DNA of 64,000 nt from Lepidodermella squamata (lineage: Eukaryota; Gastrotricha): positions 4,340,001 to 4,404,000 of the forward strand of contig JBLDXI010000001.1 of the NCBI GenBank assembly GCA_047495785.1, read 5' to 3'. The position numbers and the translations under genes are program-made. The notes beneath the pieces were generated by a model. It did not search any database, had not been told where the DNA came from, and saw only the letters and a list, made by a program, of their open reading frames with translations. The stretch's first letter is position 1; every line of letters starts with the position of its first letter. Positions 44,502 to 56,506 of this stretch are shown one piece after another.

Positions 44502-44604
44502 CTTTGATGTACACAATTTCTTGTATTTATCAGGTATTTTAAATACCTGATAAATACAAGAAATTGTGTACATCAAAGCCTGATAAATACCGTATTTATC
44601 AGGC
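44502..44604. repeat. Two adjoining hairpins at a deletion junction in copy 2
   Basis: 44502-44578 is a palindrome with 38 bp arms and a single unpaired central base. It is directly followed by GCCTGATAAATA-CCG-TATTTATCAGGC (44578-44604). Copy 1 has only a single CCTGATAAATACCG at about 26967. About 650 bp of copy 1 before that point is missing here. This is best read as templated, fold-back synthesis during break repair. Confidence 0.85.
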
Positions 44605-44804
44605 GCGAACAAAGCATTCAACTATTACGTGATTATTCACCTCAATGACATGCGAATGCCCCTTCAGCTGCATTTTTCCTTCTTTGTTTTTGATGCTTTT
44701 TGGCACAGCCTTCAGCGGCTTGCCGAATCTACGATCGATCAAAAGGGGCCGACTCAATGGCAAAGAAATGAGGATGCAGCTATTTGACTATTCCACCTAG
44801 TCAA

Positions 44805-45760
44805 GCGATCCAAAACCATAGAAACTAGAAGCTAGAAGTTATAATTAGTGCTTTCGAGCTGTTTATCTTCATCTCCGCCAGTCAATCGCACGGTCTAACT
44901 CGCAGTTGTGTTTCGAGAATCCTGCTAGCGTAGGGCATCTGTCCATGCTCCTCGCGTACTGGGAGCACAGCCGGAGGCTGTCAAATGGCAATTCGAAGTG
45001 AAGTTCTGCCCCATAGCGATGGATTTCTACGCAAATGTTCAGGAATCCGACTGAATTCGACTGAACTCGTTCTTTGGGACTGCAATGTCTTGACTAACGA
45101 ACAGATTCTAATGTCGCTGTCGTAGAGGGGTAGCTTTCGGATTCCCATCCTCGCATCAGCACACTCCAAAAGATCATGCCGGGAATACGATTTCAACCTT
45201 CATGTAATGGGATACCACAAATTCCAAAAATTCTAAAATTCTATATGCTTAAGGATTCTTTTGTCTCCGAGGCTGACGTCTGGCCTTCTGTCGTCCATGG
45301 CCATGACTTTCCTGAAATTCGTTCTCATTTTTGCTTTTTCGAAATTCGTCGCAAGTACTCACATATTCGTCGTTTCACGCTACAGTTTTACTCTCTGCTC
45401 TTTTTGCGGTTCGCCACGATACAGCATGATGATAGAATTTAGACTTTGAATCTATTGCTCCAGACGACGCTACTGTGCGTCTAAATTCTGCCGGACTGTT
45501 AGAAGCGCTATTTTGCAGTGGTTAAGTTGTCTTTATTCCGCAAGACGGTGGAAATAGTATTAAATTTTGGTTGTAATCTTCGAAGCATGGACTCGAAATG
45601 GAGAGTTAAAGCGTTCCAGATATCTTTAGCTGTTGTCAAATCGTTGACTAAGAATAGGCACTCCGGGCTAACGATTGAATTATAGTGTTCTTGGCTATTG
45701 CTGCGTTGGCTTTAGCTAAGGCTACGTCGGTTGGTCGCACTCGTGCATCATCAATGTGCC
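44805..45760 (-). pseudogene. Rearranged Ty1/copia gag fragments (copy 2)
   Basis: The gag fragment of 27306-27740 is split here. Its C-terminal part lies at about 44805-44968 and its N-terminal part at about 45590-45760. Between them (44968-45590) is a segment whose left half is a diverged second copy of the copia 3' sequence found at 46700-46915. Confidence 0.6.
45297..45449 (+). CDS. Possible small secreted peptide or first exon (50 aa)
   Basis: The frame starts MAMTFLKFVLIFAFSKFVAS, a textbook signal peptide (two residues, Lys, hydrophobic core, small residue at the end), followed by 30 residues with two Cys. It lies in the segment present only in duplication copy 2. No family is recognised. 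It may be a captured exon, or chance in AT-rich DNA. Confidence 0.25.
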   Translation: MAMTFLKFVLIFAFSKFVASTHIFVVSRYSFTLCSFCGSPRYSMMIEFRL

Positions 45761-45874
45761 TATTGGTGCTAGATCAATAGCCTACTAGTCAGTGACGCAA
45801 ACGGGGTTTACCTATTGTGGTCGTCGACATGTCGACTTTGATCAACATGTCTCGACGCTCTCTGGAAGAATGGG

Positions 45875-46165
45875 CTACCCTGGGTCAAAACCGGTTATCC
45901 CAAATTCCTTCATTTCCGACATCGGCAATAGCTTTGATAGTGACGAGGCGCCCTCCTGCGGTTCTCTCCTCTTCGATCGCGCGCTTGAGTATTTCTGCGG
46001 AAACAGCTTCGGTCCCGCCGCGTTTGGCAGCGATGCCGAGGTCGCTTCAAAGACCGCTAGTGAATGCAAACTTCAACCCGCTTCTGATACAACCATTTGC
46101 TCTATCAGGTGGCAGCATTTGTTGTAATAGTCGCGCGCTGTCTCGCTCGTTAGCTGCACTGCTTT
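45875..46165 (-). pseudogene. RPSDVEA-family ORF fragment, shortened (copy 2 of 27860-28260)
   Basis: Same sequence as 27860-28260 but ending at about 46165, where it is joined directly to sequence that in copy 1 lies at about 28500. About 330 bp is therefore deleted in this copy. Confidence 0.5.
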
Positions 46166-46419
46166 TGGCCGATTTCATCTAAAAAACTGTTTTAGATCAG
46201 CAAACTCAGCGGAAAAGGTTAGGAAACATTGTAATCTGCATCTAAGTTTAGTTACCTAAGATTTCTATTTTTCTTAGAATATGTGTCCTACCTATTAATT
46301 TTTACCGGATCAATACTGCGAACAGGTTTTTTGTCTACACCTGAGTATGGTCCTCCGGCAGCACTGTTTCTTCCGAATGGTCGACTATTATGTTTATGAT
46401 GCTTTGGGCGATGCAGATG

Positions 46420-47170
46420 TCTTGTTCAGGCTTGCAACGCAAATGAGAATTTGATAGCTAGTTCCACCTAGTCCAGCGCTAGAGTGTAGAGTCTAGAGGC
46501 TAGAGCTATAGAACTGTAGAATTACAAGTCCAAGCGTTGGAAACAGGATATGTTGGTTGTATTGAGGTTGTAGTATAGTCGATCGTTTTGTCGTTGCGAC
46601 TCGCTTAGTTGTTTGAGCCTTGCTGGATGTTTTCGTGCTGTTTTTCTTTGGAGAAACCTGCCAGTGTAGCGCATTTGTCCATGCGCCTCACGTAATGATA
46701 GCGAAGCTTGAGGCTGTCGAATGGTAGAGTGCGAAGTGAAGTTCTGCCCCATAGCAAATGAACGTAAATCATCGTCCGACTGAACTTTTAGGTCGAATTT
46801 TGGGACTGAAATCTTTTGTCTAGCGAATATACTGATGTCACTGTCGCAGAGGAGTAGCCTTTCGGATTCCAATCCTCGCATCAGCACACCCCAAAAGACG
46901 TCGATCGTCCAAACTTGTTTGCCAAGTTCACAGTACACTAGAGCTTCCGTCGTAGGAATTGGGTATAATGTATAATCCACGACAGTCGCTAGGAGCAGTC
47001 GCAACCAAACAACTTCAGAACCAGCGGACTCCTTTCGGGATAGCCAGCTCACTGACCCCCTACCAGCGGAAGCATGTAACCGGATGTCGATTTTCGAGAT
47101 GTAGTCCTGCGGAAGAGGATCCGAACACCGGCTGGCATCAGAGTAAGCTTTCTTCAGTTCCTTCATTTCC
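46420..47170 (-). pseudogene. Ty1/copia RNase H fragment (copy 2)
   Basis: This is the counterpart of 28667-29350. It contains YSDASRCSDPLPQDY, SWLSRKES and AGSEVVWLRLLLA, but lacks the SSCAMSSMEAEYL section that holds the catalytic Glu, so it is further decayed than copy 1. A single long frame (47220-46522) now runs through it by chance of compensating indels. Confidence 0.75.
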
Positions 47171-48118
47171 GACAGAGCGCACCTCTTCGTCGGAAGAATC
47201 AGAAGTGTTAACCATTCCAATGAATCGAGATTTCGGGTTAACTAGCGCGAATAACTTGATAATAAGAGTGAAAACAATAAAGGCGATGACGATAGTGAAT
47301 AGTAAGGTGATGCAATCCCATAATTTGTTCCACCAGCTCTCTTCCTCCGATTGTTGGCGCACCTTGGTGGAATTCCGCGGCGTTGATGCCCGTTTTGTCT
47401 CCTAATACTATCTCGAATTTTCGAAATCTCCCTGCTGAGATTGCGCGATTGTTCTCGAGACTCGTCAAAATCACTTGCCCATTAATTTCTTTCTGGCGAG
47501 TCGCTCGACTATTTCGTCGAATTTACGACTTTGATCAGGGATTGCCGCGCGATCCATCATCTTGATATGGAGATCGACTAGTCCGGCTGGACCAATAATA
47601 TTACTTCGGCCTGCAGTCTGTCGTTGCAAAACTGCACGAGATGTGCGACTCAACCATGGAATTGCTTGTTTCGGGTTTGTCATCGCAGCGCAACGTGATT
47701 ATTGTGCCTGCAGTCAGATTTACTTGACCTCGCTTCATTTGTCTTCTTCCGTTAGCGTCTTTGACTTGATTTTCTTTCAACTTTCGAGGCTTGCTTAAGA
47801 AATTAATTTCATCTCCACTCCTGGGCAGTCCAGAATCACCATGTCCTGATAAGTTGATCTCGGTGACGCTAAACACAAGACCGATTTGTCTGTAGTGCCA
47901 TGTAGTCCAGAGTGAATATTCGACATTCTTTGGTGATTAGTCGAATTTTCGCAGATAACACTGCTCGGAGTTCGGAGATGAGCTATAACAGTATGACCGA
48001 TTGAACGGAGAGCGAAACAAAAATCTTTCTTATTTGTCCTTATTTGGCATACAAATTTAAGAATTGAAATTCGACAGCTGTCAGTCGAGAATACAGTCGA
48101 AAATTTAAGTCGGGCCAT
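47138..48118 (-). pseudogene. Possible envelope-like membrane glycoprotein relic, C-terminal part (copy 2)
   Basis: Counterpart of 29339-30150, extended upstream by a Cys-containing frame (48118-47795). Frameshifts separate the three pieces. The transmembrane segment and acidic tail (47362-47138) are unchanged. Confidence 0.35.
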
Positions 48119-48434
48119 TGATTTTATCAGACGACCTCATACGAATGGATAGGGAAGGGGAAGGGCAGTTCTGGGGGATGGTTGGGGGATCAGGGGTATT
48201 TAAGGATGATAGATTGCCCCGAACCCTGAACGTGGTTCATAATCGCATATAAGTAAAGGATGTCAGGCTTCGCAGTTTCATCTGGAATCCGTTGAATCCG
48301 TTGGAATCCGTTTTGACGTGAAATCGTTTAATCAAGTGAAATCAAGTGGTGCCTTGTTCAATTTCCAAAGACATTCCGCTTGCTTTCCAACACTAGAATT
48401 TATTGTTGGAACACTAGAAACTAACGACTAGAAT

Positions 48435-48701
48435 TTAGACTCCCCTGGTAGGGCGGCTGACTGGAGGAAACAACATCGGTCCCACCGCGTTCGGCAGCGA
48501 CGCCTTAGTCGCTCCAAAACCGTTAATGAATGCGGCTTTCGATATATACCCATTTGCTCCATTGGAGGCGGAACCTGTTCTAAAAGCCACACGCTGTCTC
48601 GCTTGGTAGCAGCGCTGCTTCCTTGAGCCGCCTCTGAGCCTTCTTAAGGCCTCAACGTCTGATGGACGGCGACCAGCGGTGTCGTTGCTTGGTGCGTCCA
48701 T
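48435..48701 (-). pseudogene. RPSDVEA-family ORF fragment (copy 2 of 30626-30892)
   Basis: An 88-codon frame with a handful of substitutions relative to 30626-30892 and no new break. Confidence 0.4.
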
Positions 48702-49050
48702 TGCCCAGAATTTCTGCCACTTTCGATGCGCTTTCGAGCAATGAATTATGAATAAAACCTAAGAGTGGATCTTTACTGTTTTTTTTTGCTGTTTTGTCAA
48801 GGGCTGATTCAAAATATCAGAAAACCACGATTAATCCTTAAAATTAAAATTAGAGCAGAAAAGAAAATACAGATTAGTTTCGTTTCAGATCACGATATTT
48901 TTCGATTCCCAATTAATGAAATGTTTTTTAGCTGTTGGAAATTGAGCGAATTCATTATTTTTATTGCATTAACAATTTTTTAATTTAATCAATATTACAA
49001 GCTGTAAAACGGCTACTTCTTTTCATTTTCCTATGAATTTGATGTTTTTG

Positions 49051-50101
49051 CTATATGTGATGGCGAATGCTATCACCTACGAAACTCTGCGTTGCCATGC
49101 CCAGCTGTTGAGGCCAAGTGTGAAAATTTCCTATTCCACAATTTTTACACTTACTTTTATTGAGGGCCATAACGTGGCGAGGCAAGGAGTTACATTTTGC
49201 AACAAGCTTGTTTAACATTTTAGTAAAAAGACGCTTTTCATAACATTGTAATTGATGTTTACCGTTTATGCTCAACACTTTCATTGCTGTTCTCACTCTG
49301 CTCTTAGGTTAAATAATAACATGTTTGCAACCTGGTCTGGATCTGGTTGTTCCTAACTATCCTTACCAGACGACTCGTCGAGAACTGAGGCATCGTAATC
49401 GTGTCTCGTGTTAAGGGCCGTAGATCAGGGACGCATGGTGATCAGTTAATGTCATATTGTCGCATATAGACCGTGTCATCAAAGAATATGTGCTGGTCCA
49501 GAATACGATTACACGGCACCAGGCGTACACCAGCCGTTCCCATCTGCGACTCGATGATCCAGTTATTGCTTACTAGGTCAACCAGCGGCAGATCTTCGAG
49601 AATCGGCATCTCCTGCAGCGCGATCCGGGCAGGCAACGTGATACGCATGTTTAGCGTGACTGCACAATATTCCAGCTGTGGTATAGTATTAGTCCCCAGG
49701 ATTTGGCAGAGCTTGTGTCGAGGCTACAACTGCATCCTAGCTGCTTCGCTCAATACGACTCGCGAGTTCCAGTATTCCAAGACATTTGTCGCGCCTACGT
49801 CGAGTGTGCTTGGCACATTATCCGTCCGGGCCGTTATCCTCGCAAGGCTGGTTGCAGCTGGCGTTATCTGCCGATTTACGTAAGGCGCATCATTTTCACT
49901 CTCGATTATGGCCGTTGTTGTATTGGTAATTGTTCCGTCCGCATTTTGCCATGTTTTACTCGCTCTAGCCGACATTGAGAACCGCCGAGTTGCGTTCGTT
50001 CCATTCGAGTAGGCAGGTGGATCCTCGCAATCTTCCTGGCTGACTGGTACCATATATGCTAGTTCTAGGGCAAATAGGTTGTTGAACATGATAAGATACA
50101 A
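49051..50101 (-). pseudogene. Possible secreted/envelope-like glycoprotein relic, N-terminal part (copy 2)
   Basis: Counterpart of 31214-32282, with the same three frames and the same breaks. The first frame starts four codons earlier, which strengthens the signal-peptide reading. Confidence 0.3.
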
Positions 50102-50172
50102 CTTTTAGAAATGTCAAGGAAAAATGTTTGTGAGTGTTTCATCGCGGAAAATCTCGCCAATTATATTGGCGA

Positions 50173-50500
50173 CACTAGGAAAAAAACTAGGTTTATTAGC
50201 TGATTTTTAGCTCGGAGCCAAAACTGAGTCGTCAATTTACATGCAAAAACGCAGCTGATTAGAGGGACATAGGAGGGTTTATTAGCCTATCCCAGCCATG
50301 ACCCGAGCTAATTAGCTTGTCTTTCATTGTGAGAAAAAATAAAGCAGTTGTAAGACAATGAAACTCTAGCTTATTAGCTAGCAAAGGCTAATAACACCTT
50401 CTATGTCCCTCTAATCAGCTGCGTTTTTGCATGTAAATTGACGACTCAGTTTTGGCTCCGAGCTAAAAATCAGCTAATAAACCTAGTTTTTTTCCTAGTG
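50173..50500. mobile_element. 328 bp CACTA-ended foldback element (non-autonomous)
   Basis: The ends begin CACTAGG, and the two arms (50173-50272 and 50401-50500) are perfect 100 bp inverted repeats, with imperfect pairing continuing inward. It is flanked by GA on both sides (50171-50172, 50501-50502). The empty site is at 32364-32365 in duplication copy 1. CACTA ends and a 2-3 bp target duplication fit the EnSpm/CACTA superfamily. There is no coding sequence. Confidence 0.9.
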
Positions 50501-51447
50501 GAAATTCGATGAAGTTTTGACACCGGGTTCTTGCTTAGCCTGATTCTCGGAGGCATGGTGATGATTTCATAGCCATCCTCCCAGTTGCCCCATGGAAAGA
50601 TGTAGCACGTGAAGTTTAAGTAACAATAATAAGGATCAGGATCAGGCTGGGTCCGCTTGCTATTTTGCAGTATTTGGTAATAACATAATAGGTTTTATTA
50701 TATTCATTAACTGGAGTATAAGATTCCATGCAGAAAGAAGTTCAAGATTCATGACATAAGAGGAAAGATACAAGAGAAAGGCAATATTTTCCCTCGAATT
50801 CAATAAATTCATTATTATATGTAGAGATAAGAAATATATTCTAGATATTAGAAGGCAGAGTATGGGTGATCTTGGCGACTCAACGGGGAAACTTAGAAGG
50901 AAAATAACTACGGGTGAAGGCTCAAGAGAGAGAGGGATGAGGGAGAGAGATGGGTGATGAGTGAGAGAGTGGGAGGGTATTCCGCTGGCTCTCCAATAAT
51001 AGAAGATATGGTAGATTAGAAAATGTCAGAATCAAAGTAATCACAAAATGTCGATGCCTTGCTTAAGACGCTGCAAATTCTGTCAGCCATGATAAAATGT
51101 ATCAATCTGGAAACAAATCTGCAGATGAGGCCTCAAACGACTAGGTAAGCTTCTAGTTTTCCTGAACTGCATGTCAGATAACAGTTTGTCTTTTCAGATC
51201 CTCAACGTCGGTTTTATCGATTCGGTCGACTTCTTTCGTAAGATACTGACTGGCTACAGGTCTCAACGGGCATTATTTGTTTTTTAATGTTGCCAAGAAA
51301 ATCGAAAATGGAAAATGGAATAAAATGGAAATTGAAAATGGAATAAATGAGCCATATTGATCGCTCATGCTCTTTTTATCAATCTTGTTGAGATTATTTT
51401 CAATTTCAATTTCTCGTCATTAGAAACTTTTAGGTGGAACGATCTGG

Positions 51448-51741
51448 CTAAACAGCTCTTCCTGAATCAGATGTGCTCAAAATTTGTAGCCCGAAAGATA
51501 GTTTCACACTCAGAGGTTTACGTAACATCCGAATAACTGTCCACGCAGCAGAATGCTGCTTGAGCTCGTACTTAAACCCATTTTCGTATAGTGGCGGCTT
51601 GCGGCGGTTGGGCATCGTTTCTCCTGCAAGTTTTTGCATGCTTTTTGCCAGGTAATTAAAATGCTGGTTGAAGCTGGCTAGCAATGACGTTGTTGAATGG
51701 CGTCTATTATAAAGTAAACTAAATTTTAGGCACTCAGTCAA
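51448..51741 (-). pseudogene. Unrecognised ORF, second copy of 33317-33553 sequence
   Basis: The C-terminal 78 codons equal those at 33317-33553. The N-terminal extension (MTECLKFSLLYNRRHS) crosses the right border of the duplication (51728), so the longer frame is created by the junction. Confidence 0.35.
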
Positions 51742-51776
51742 GGCAAAGCTACACAGCTCAATCTACTATGTAGAAA

Positions 51777-51822
51777 CCATAGACAAATAATAATAATATT
51801 ATAATATTATTTGTCTATGGTA
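51777..51822. repeat. Short foldback 50 bp from the duplication border
   Basis: CCATAGACAAATAAT and its complement flank an AT-rich TAATATTATA centre. Confidence 0.7.
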
Positions 51823-51829
51823 GAAACAT

Positions 51830-53029
51830 AGGATTTAGCATTTATGAATTTCTAACTCAGCTCCCGCTTGTACAACTACAGCTACAAAGTACAAAGAGCG
51901 GAATGGGGTTGATTTCGGTAGTTCTCTCTTCGGCCACGAATTGACCGTCGCCATAAGGCCTTCCCAATGTCTAGCTGTTACTCATCGACCTGAATATCCA
52001 TACGTATGAAGACGTTTGAGTTTTCTTACATCCACTGTGAAATCGTTTCCTTGCAGGAGCGGACCTACCATTAAAAAATAATCGGGCCGCGAGCAAGTCA
52101 TTCAGATGCTTCCAGTTATTGGGGCGCTTGAATAAGGGTCTTATCTTCAAATGGCACGCTTCTTCCTAAACTCTGATTCAGATTCGATTTAGACGTAAAA
52201 CATAGAAACTAGAAGTGCGACCTATACCAGGGCACGAATTGCGGGACTTTCTTTTGCACGCGAAGAGAGACGCCCGTCATCCGTGAACCGGTGTTTGAGA
52301 GCCGTCGTTTTTGCTATATCGTCTAATTGGGCAACCGTTGCCATCTATACGTTGTAGGTATCTTTTCCATGTGGTCGGCCTTTAACCTCAGATGAGTGCT
52401 AGCCGCCTTACTGTGACCGACTACCTACTACCTCTTGCTTTAGCTTTTGCATTGTCGCTTCCTCGGACCGCTTTATGCTACTCCCGAAATGCAACTCTTT
52501 CATCTTACTTATACTATTTGATCGAGTTTAGTGTGTTCTTTCTAGGTCGCCCGGTGATTCCAACGCAACGGTATCATTATCGAACGCCGTAAGCACTGAA
52601 TCGAAGGGACTGAGCCCGCAATTTGCGTCCATCTTCGAAATTAGCGCATTCTCGTCCCTAGAAATTAGCGCCTTAAATACAAATTAGCCGTAGTATTTCC
52701 TTGCTATTGTAACCGCCTGATGGACGGTATAATTAGTGTACCTGACCAAGATTCAGGATTTGGTGTCTCATGTGATTTATTCAGTATATTCAAACAGTCG
52801 ATTTTTCTATTCGTAATAAGCGCACCAACCGTCACAACGGTTACTAGCCGGCCACAATACCTCGGTCAGCCTCACAATGCCGCCACCAGCACCTACACCA
52901 GCACCATTTTGAGCATAATGAAATATACTGGCGCCCATTAAGCACGTCCGATGTACACTGCACACGTCCCCTGTAGTCCTTACAATTACTGATTTCTCCT
53001 GTGACATAACTCGGTGGAGCCACTGATGC
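51830..53029. other. Intergenic, no supported gene
   Basis: A plus-strand frame at 52392-52592 begins with a hydrophobic stretch (LPLALAFALSLPRTALC) but has no further support. Confidence 0.4.
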
Positions 53030-53467
53030 CATGTGACGTAGATAGGACGCCGCACTAAGAGGTTTTCGGACACGAAAAACTGAAGTCAGACTAATAAGGG
53101 GCAAAGTTCATCGTTGCAAATTTAATGAGATGAATCATGTCATTATTTTCCACCAAAATATTTCTTGTGCTATTTATGTGTATTTTTGAGCAGATGTTGC
53201 CATTTCATCAGCTCAATTCATCTTTAAAGATGCATCTCCTCTTTGTAGCGTCTCGGAAACCGCCCCAAATCACTACTTTTTGCGATCTTTGAAACTTGAA
53301 CTAATTAATTTTAAATTTTTAAATTTTAATTATTAAACGAATTGGAATTGAGCCCCGCCATTTTTTTTCAAGCTGCAAAATATTCTGAATATTAATGAGG
53401 AGAAAAGTGAACACGTCTTCTTGTCTGTTGGCGTGCTCTGAGTGCGGCGTCCTATCTACGTCACATG
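53030..53467. mobile_element. 438 bp MITE with 26 bp perfect TIRs and 8 bp target duplication
   Basis: The TIRs at 53030-53055 and 53442-53467 start CATGTGACGTAGATAGG and are perfect inverted copies. The element is flanked by ACTGATGC on both sides (53022-53029, 53468-53475). An 8 bp duplication fits the hAT superfamily (also P or Merlin), though the TIR does not begin with the usual CAG or TAG. There is no coding capacity. Confidence 0.9.
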
Positions 53468-53475
53468 ACTGATGC

Positions 53476-55165
53476 CTGCTTAAGCATGGGTGATGTAGGC
53501 TTCTACCCGCAGTGGCATCATTGGTATAGGAATGGGTAGCCCTGGTGCTCTGCAGGAATTAATTTGGTTATGCAAGAAATTCATCATTGTGAAAACCCCT
53601 AAAATTCCGATCGCTATCTAAGTTCCCACTTTCTTCCACGCAGGAATAGACTCGTGAGTAGGAATCTTGTCCTGTATAGGTCGGTGACTGATCGAGCGTC
53701 TGTCAAATCAGTTGGCTTGACATCCGCCTTGAAAATTGAAGAGTGCAGCTCCGCGATTGGGAAGTGGATCTCGAACTACGGTCAACATGCACCAAATGTT
53801 TTCTCGAGAAGGACTTTGCATCAGACTGTGATTCCTTTCTGTGGGAAATTTACGCGGGCACGTCAAGTCATCGTGGCAACTAAGCTGTTTTATTTTTTAA
53901 ATAAAAGTGGCAACGACTGGCTGATCTTGTTTATTTTACTATCTTTACTTTCTGGAACTTTTAGTTTACTTTCAGAAATTTTGAAATGAATCCAGCGTTG
54001 GAATTAAGCCCGGTCGAACAGCGCTGTTTTCTGCAGTAAGGTCTAAGTGTGAATCGCGATATTAACTCGATCTTGGAATGAATGTTTTCAAGGAGACTTA
54101 GTGTTGAAGTCCAATTGCTGAAATACAGTGAAAATCAAAAGTTACGCACGGTCATGAATTTGTTGAGCTGAAACTCAAAATATCCCACACGCGCCCGAAC
54201 TATTTTTAGCTCCACACATGGGTTATTTTCAGCTAAAAATAAAAAGTATAACTCGGACAAACCAAGAAGTTTTAATAGTTTTAAAAATATTTATGAATAT
54301 TCATAAGGTGCTAATTAATATTCCGAGCCTTCCAAATTGATAATTATGTCAGAAAAATTTCGGAAAAAATCATTTCGATTTGTTGTAACCTTATTTTAAG
54401 TGCGCGAATTTTTCCGCAATTTTCGGTTCTCAACTAAGAATGTCCTAGTTTCATGACATCTCATGAATATATGCATATTATTGAAACTATCACACTTTTC
54501 GGAGCTCGCGAAAAATGCGTCATTTTGGTCCGTTTTGAAGGAGATAAACAGTCTCATTTCGCTCGTGCGAAAAAGTTTAGCTAGCGTCGCCTCAATTCCA
54601 CCCTGCGGATCTTTTGATTGTCACTGTACCTGTAATGCCTGCGCTACAGATTAGGGCGCCCCAATTTTTCAGTGCGCGTAAATATTTTCAATCCGTAATG
54701 TAGGAGGGCCTGAAAAGGTGCAGCCTGAATGGCTACCATCACGGCTACCAATACATCGCCATCGCTGTCCACACCCACAGATTATTTAGAGCGTTCACCT
54801 GTGGAAAGCATTCATCAATATATGCATCATTCATTGAAAAACCTTTCAAGTCGAGGAGTTTTTCAACGGTAAATCCTTGGGGACCGTAATTGAGTCGTCA
54901 GGAGTGACGAATGGTCATGTAGCCATCTTTCAGTAGGGTTCCAATTCAACTTCGCTTTTCAGCTTGTTTATCAACTGCTCGTCAGTGTGAAGATTTCAGC
55001 TATCATTTATAACTAGAAAGTATAATTAAACCGTTTTTCGGATCTCTCCGATTGCAGGTTGCCGATTTCGACTGTTTCGGGGTGAAATTCGAGAAACAAA
55101 ACAGCTAACTCGGCATTGAAGGTTATAGGCATTATTTTTCCACTACTTTATTTGCATCTGAAATT
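53476..55165. other. Intergenic, no supported gene
   Basis: A 111-codon plus frame (53654-53989) has a hydrophobic C-terminal segment but no motif. Nothing else noted. Confidence 0.4.
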
Positions 55166-55811
55166 TTATTTCATCCAACAGAAACTTTCGCTCCCGAATA
55201 TCTTCATCGACGTCAATGGAGCTATCTTCGACTCACAGCTAACAATGCATATGGTAGCATGATTCCCACCCAGTAATAATACACCGCCACTTTCGATGGA
55301 AATACAGCTATATATCAATTCGGCTACGTGAAATATTTTATTCGGAACCATAGATGTAGCTAAAGCCGATGTTAGCCAAGTTAACCATCGTTCATTAGCA
55401 TTGATATAGCTAGGGTCTATTAGCAGATCTGTTTTGCAAAACTGCACCATATCGTTAGGTAATTGGGATTCAATTCAATTTGCTCCCCTATCAGTTTTAT
55501 GATCTACTTTGGGGGCTCATTTAGACCAAATATAGAAAATAGAATTAGTCGAAATGCAGAGAGAGCACTTAGTAACATGATCTCCGTAGCAATTTTTAAA
55601 TTCTCGTCTTTTTGGCGAAATACTGTGAGAGGTCGCTTGAGTTGAAATTATCTGTGGGTTCAGCTCAAAGAAGCTGTTCATCGAACGAATACGAAAGAAC
55701 CGTGGTCATGATAACGTGGAGTAGAACAGGTGGCGGAATGAGCTGTTTTTTAGGGTCGCAACAGGTTGCTATGAAGATCAGTATTAGACCTAGTGACGGG
55801 AAGCGCGCCAT
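55166..55811 (-). CDS. Possible secreted-protein gene with signal-peptide first exon
   Basis: The frame at 55811-55665 begins MARFPSLGLILIFIATCCDP, a clear signal peptide, followed by KKQLIPPPV. Below it a shifted frame is open (FELNPQIISTQ ... KNCYGDHVTKC), and 55450-55166 is open for 94 codons. Introns must join these, but I could not find a set of borders that keeps phase throughout. The first exon is duplicated at 56506-56411. The family is uncertain; the Cys pattern and its neighbour (56937-57103) suggest a small Cys-rich secreted family. Confidence 0.35.
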
Positions 55812-56306
55812 CAGAATAGATCCGGCGATTGTTATTGGTGTTCATTGATGCGTTACAAAATGAATGCTTCGCTGTTGTTTGAATTTGCTGGGAAGATAAG
55901 GTATGACAATTGCGCGATCGCGAATGAGAACAAAATGTGGGCGTAAGGGGGTGTAGACGTTAGATGCTGGAAAATGGAAAGACGTTAGCGCACCTTGCAA
56001 AAGAAATGTATTTTCTTCAATTTAATTTGCATACAATGCAAATGAGCCATTTATATTCAATTACATATGATTCGGCATGGTTACGGTAATGATGTGCATA
56101 TAAAATTGGTAAAAATGGTCATAATTAGGCTGATCTTAACGGTCTCGTTTTTTGTTCCCATTGACTTGGGGTTGACGACGGCCAGCTTGTCGACCAGCTA
56201 GAACGGGACCACGCAGACAGGCCTGCCCGTTATGGAGACCAAACCAAAACAGAATATTATAATTTGAGGAGGGTTAAGAGGAGCATAACAGGGGAGCCTA
56301 TATTAG

Positions 56307-56506
56307 CTAAAATAACACGGAGAGGCCTTTATAATTGCACATATCACTACAGCATTCACAGGATGAGGTAACTGTCAGAAGAGCTATTTCGCAGTGGAAA
56401 TTCCAAGAGTCTAAACCTGAGTAGGAACAGGTGGCGGAATCAACTGTTTTTTGGGGTCGCAACAGGTTGCTATGAAGATTAGTATTAGTGGCGAGAAGCA
56501 CGCCAT
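56307..56506 (-). pseudogene. Partial duplicate of a Cys-rich secreted-protein gene
   Basis: It contains a second copy of the signal-peptide exon (56506-56411, MACFSPLILIFIATCCDPKK) joined closely to a second copy of a terminal exon (to 56309, ending CECCSDMCNYKGL and a stop). The middle exons are missing, so it is a collapsed copy combining pieces found at 55.8 kb and 57.0 kb. Confidence 0.45.

Larger units (their letters stand above)
40830..51728. repeat. Segmental duplication, copy 2 (partner 24011-33597, direct)
   Basis: It contains, relative to copy 1: the 1,393 bp tRNA element (42107-43499), replacement of a ~650 bp segment by hairpins (44502-44604), an inserted or rearranged segment at about 44970-45590, and the CACTA-ended element (50173-50500). 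Outside these the copies differ by scattered substitutions and short indels. The left border is in receptor exon 3; the right border is 5' of the ORF at 51448-51741. Confidence 0.95.

Noticed and set aside
46522-47220. 232-codon intact ORF as a functional gene
   Set aside because: It is the decayed copia RNase H region (catalytic Glu section missing) kept open by chance; copy 1 has stops in the same place.
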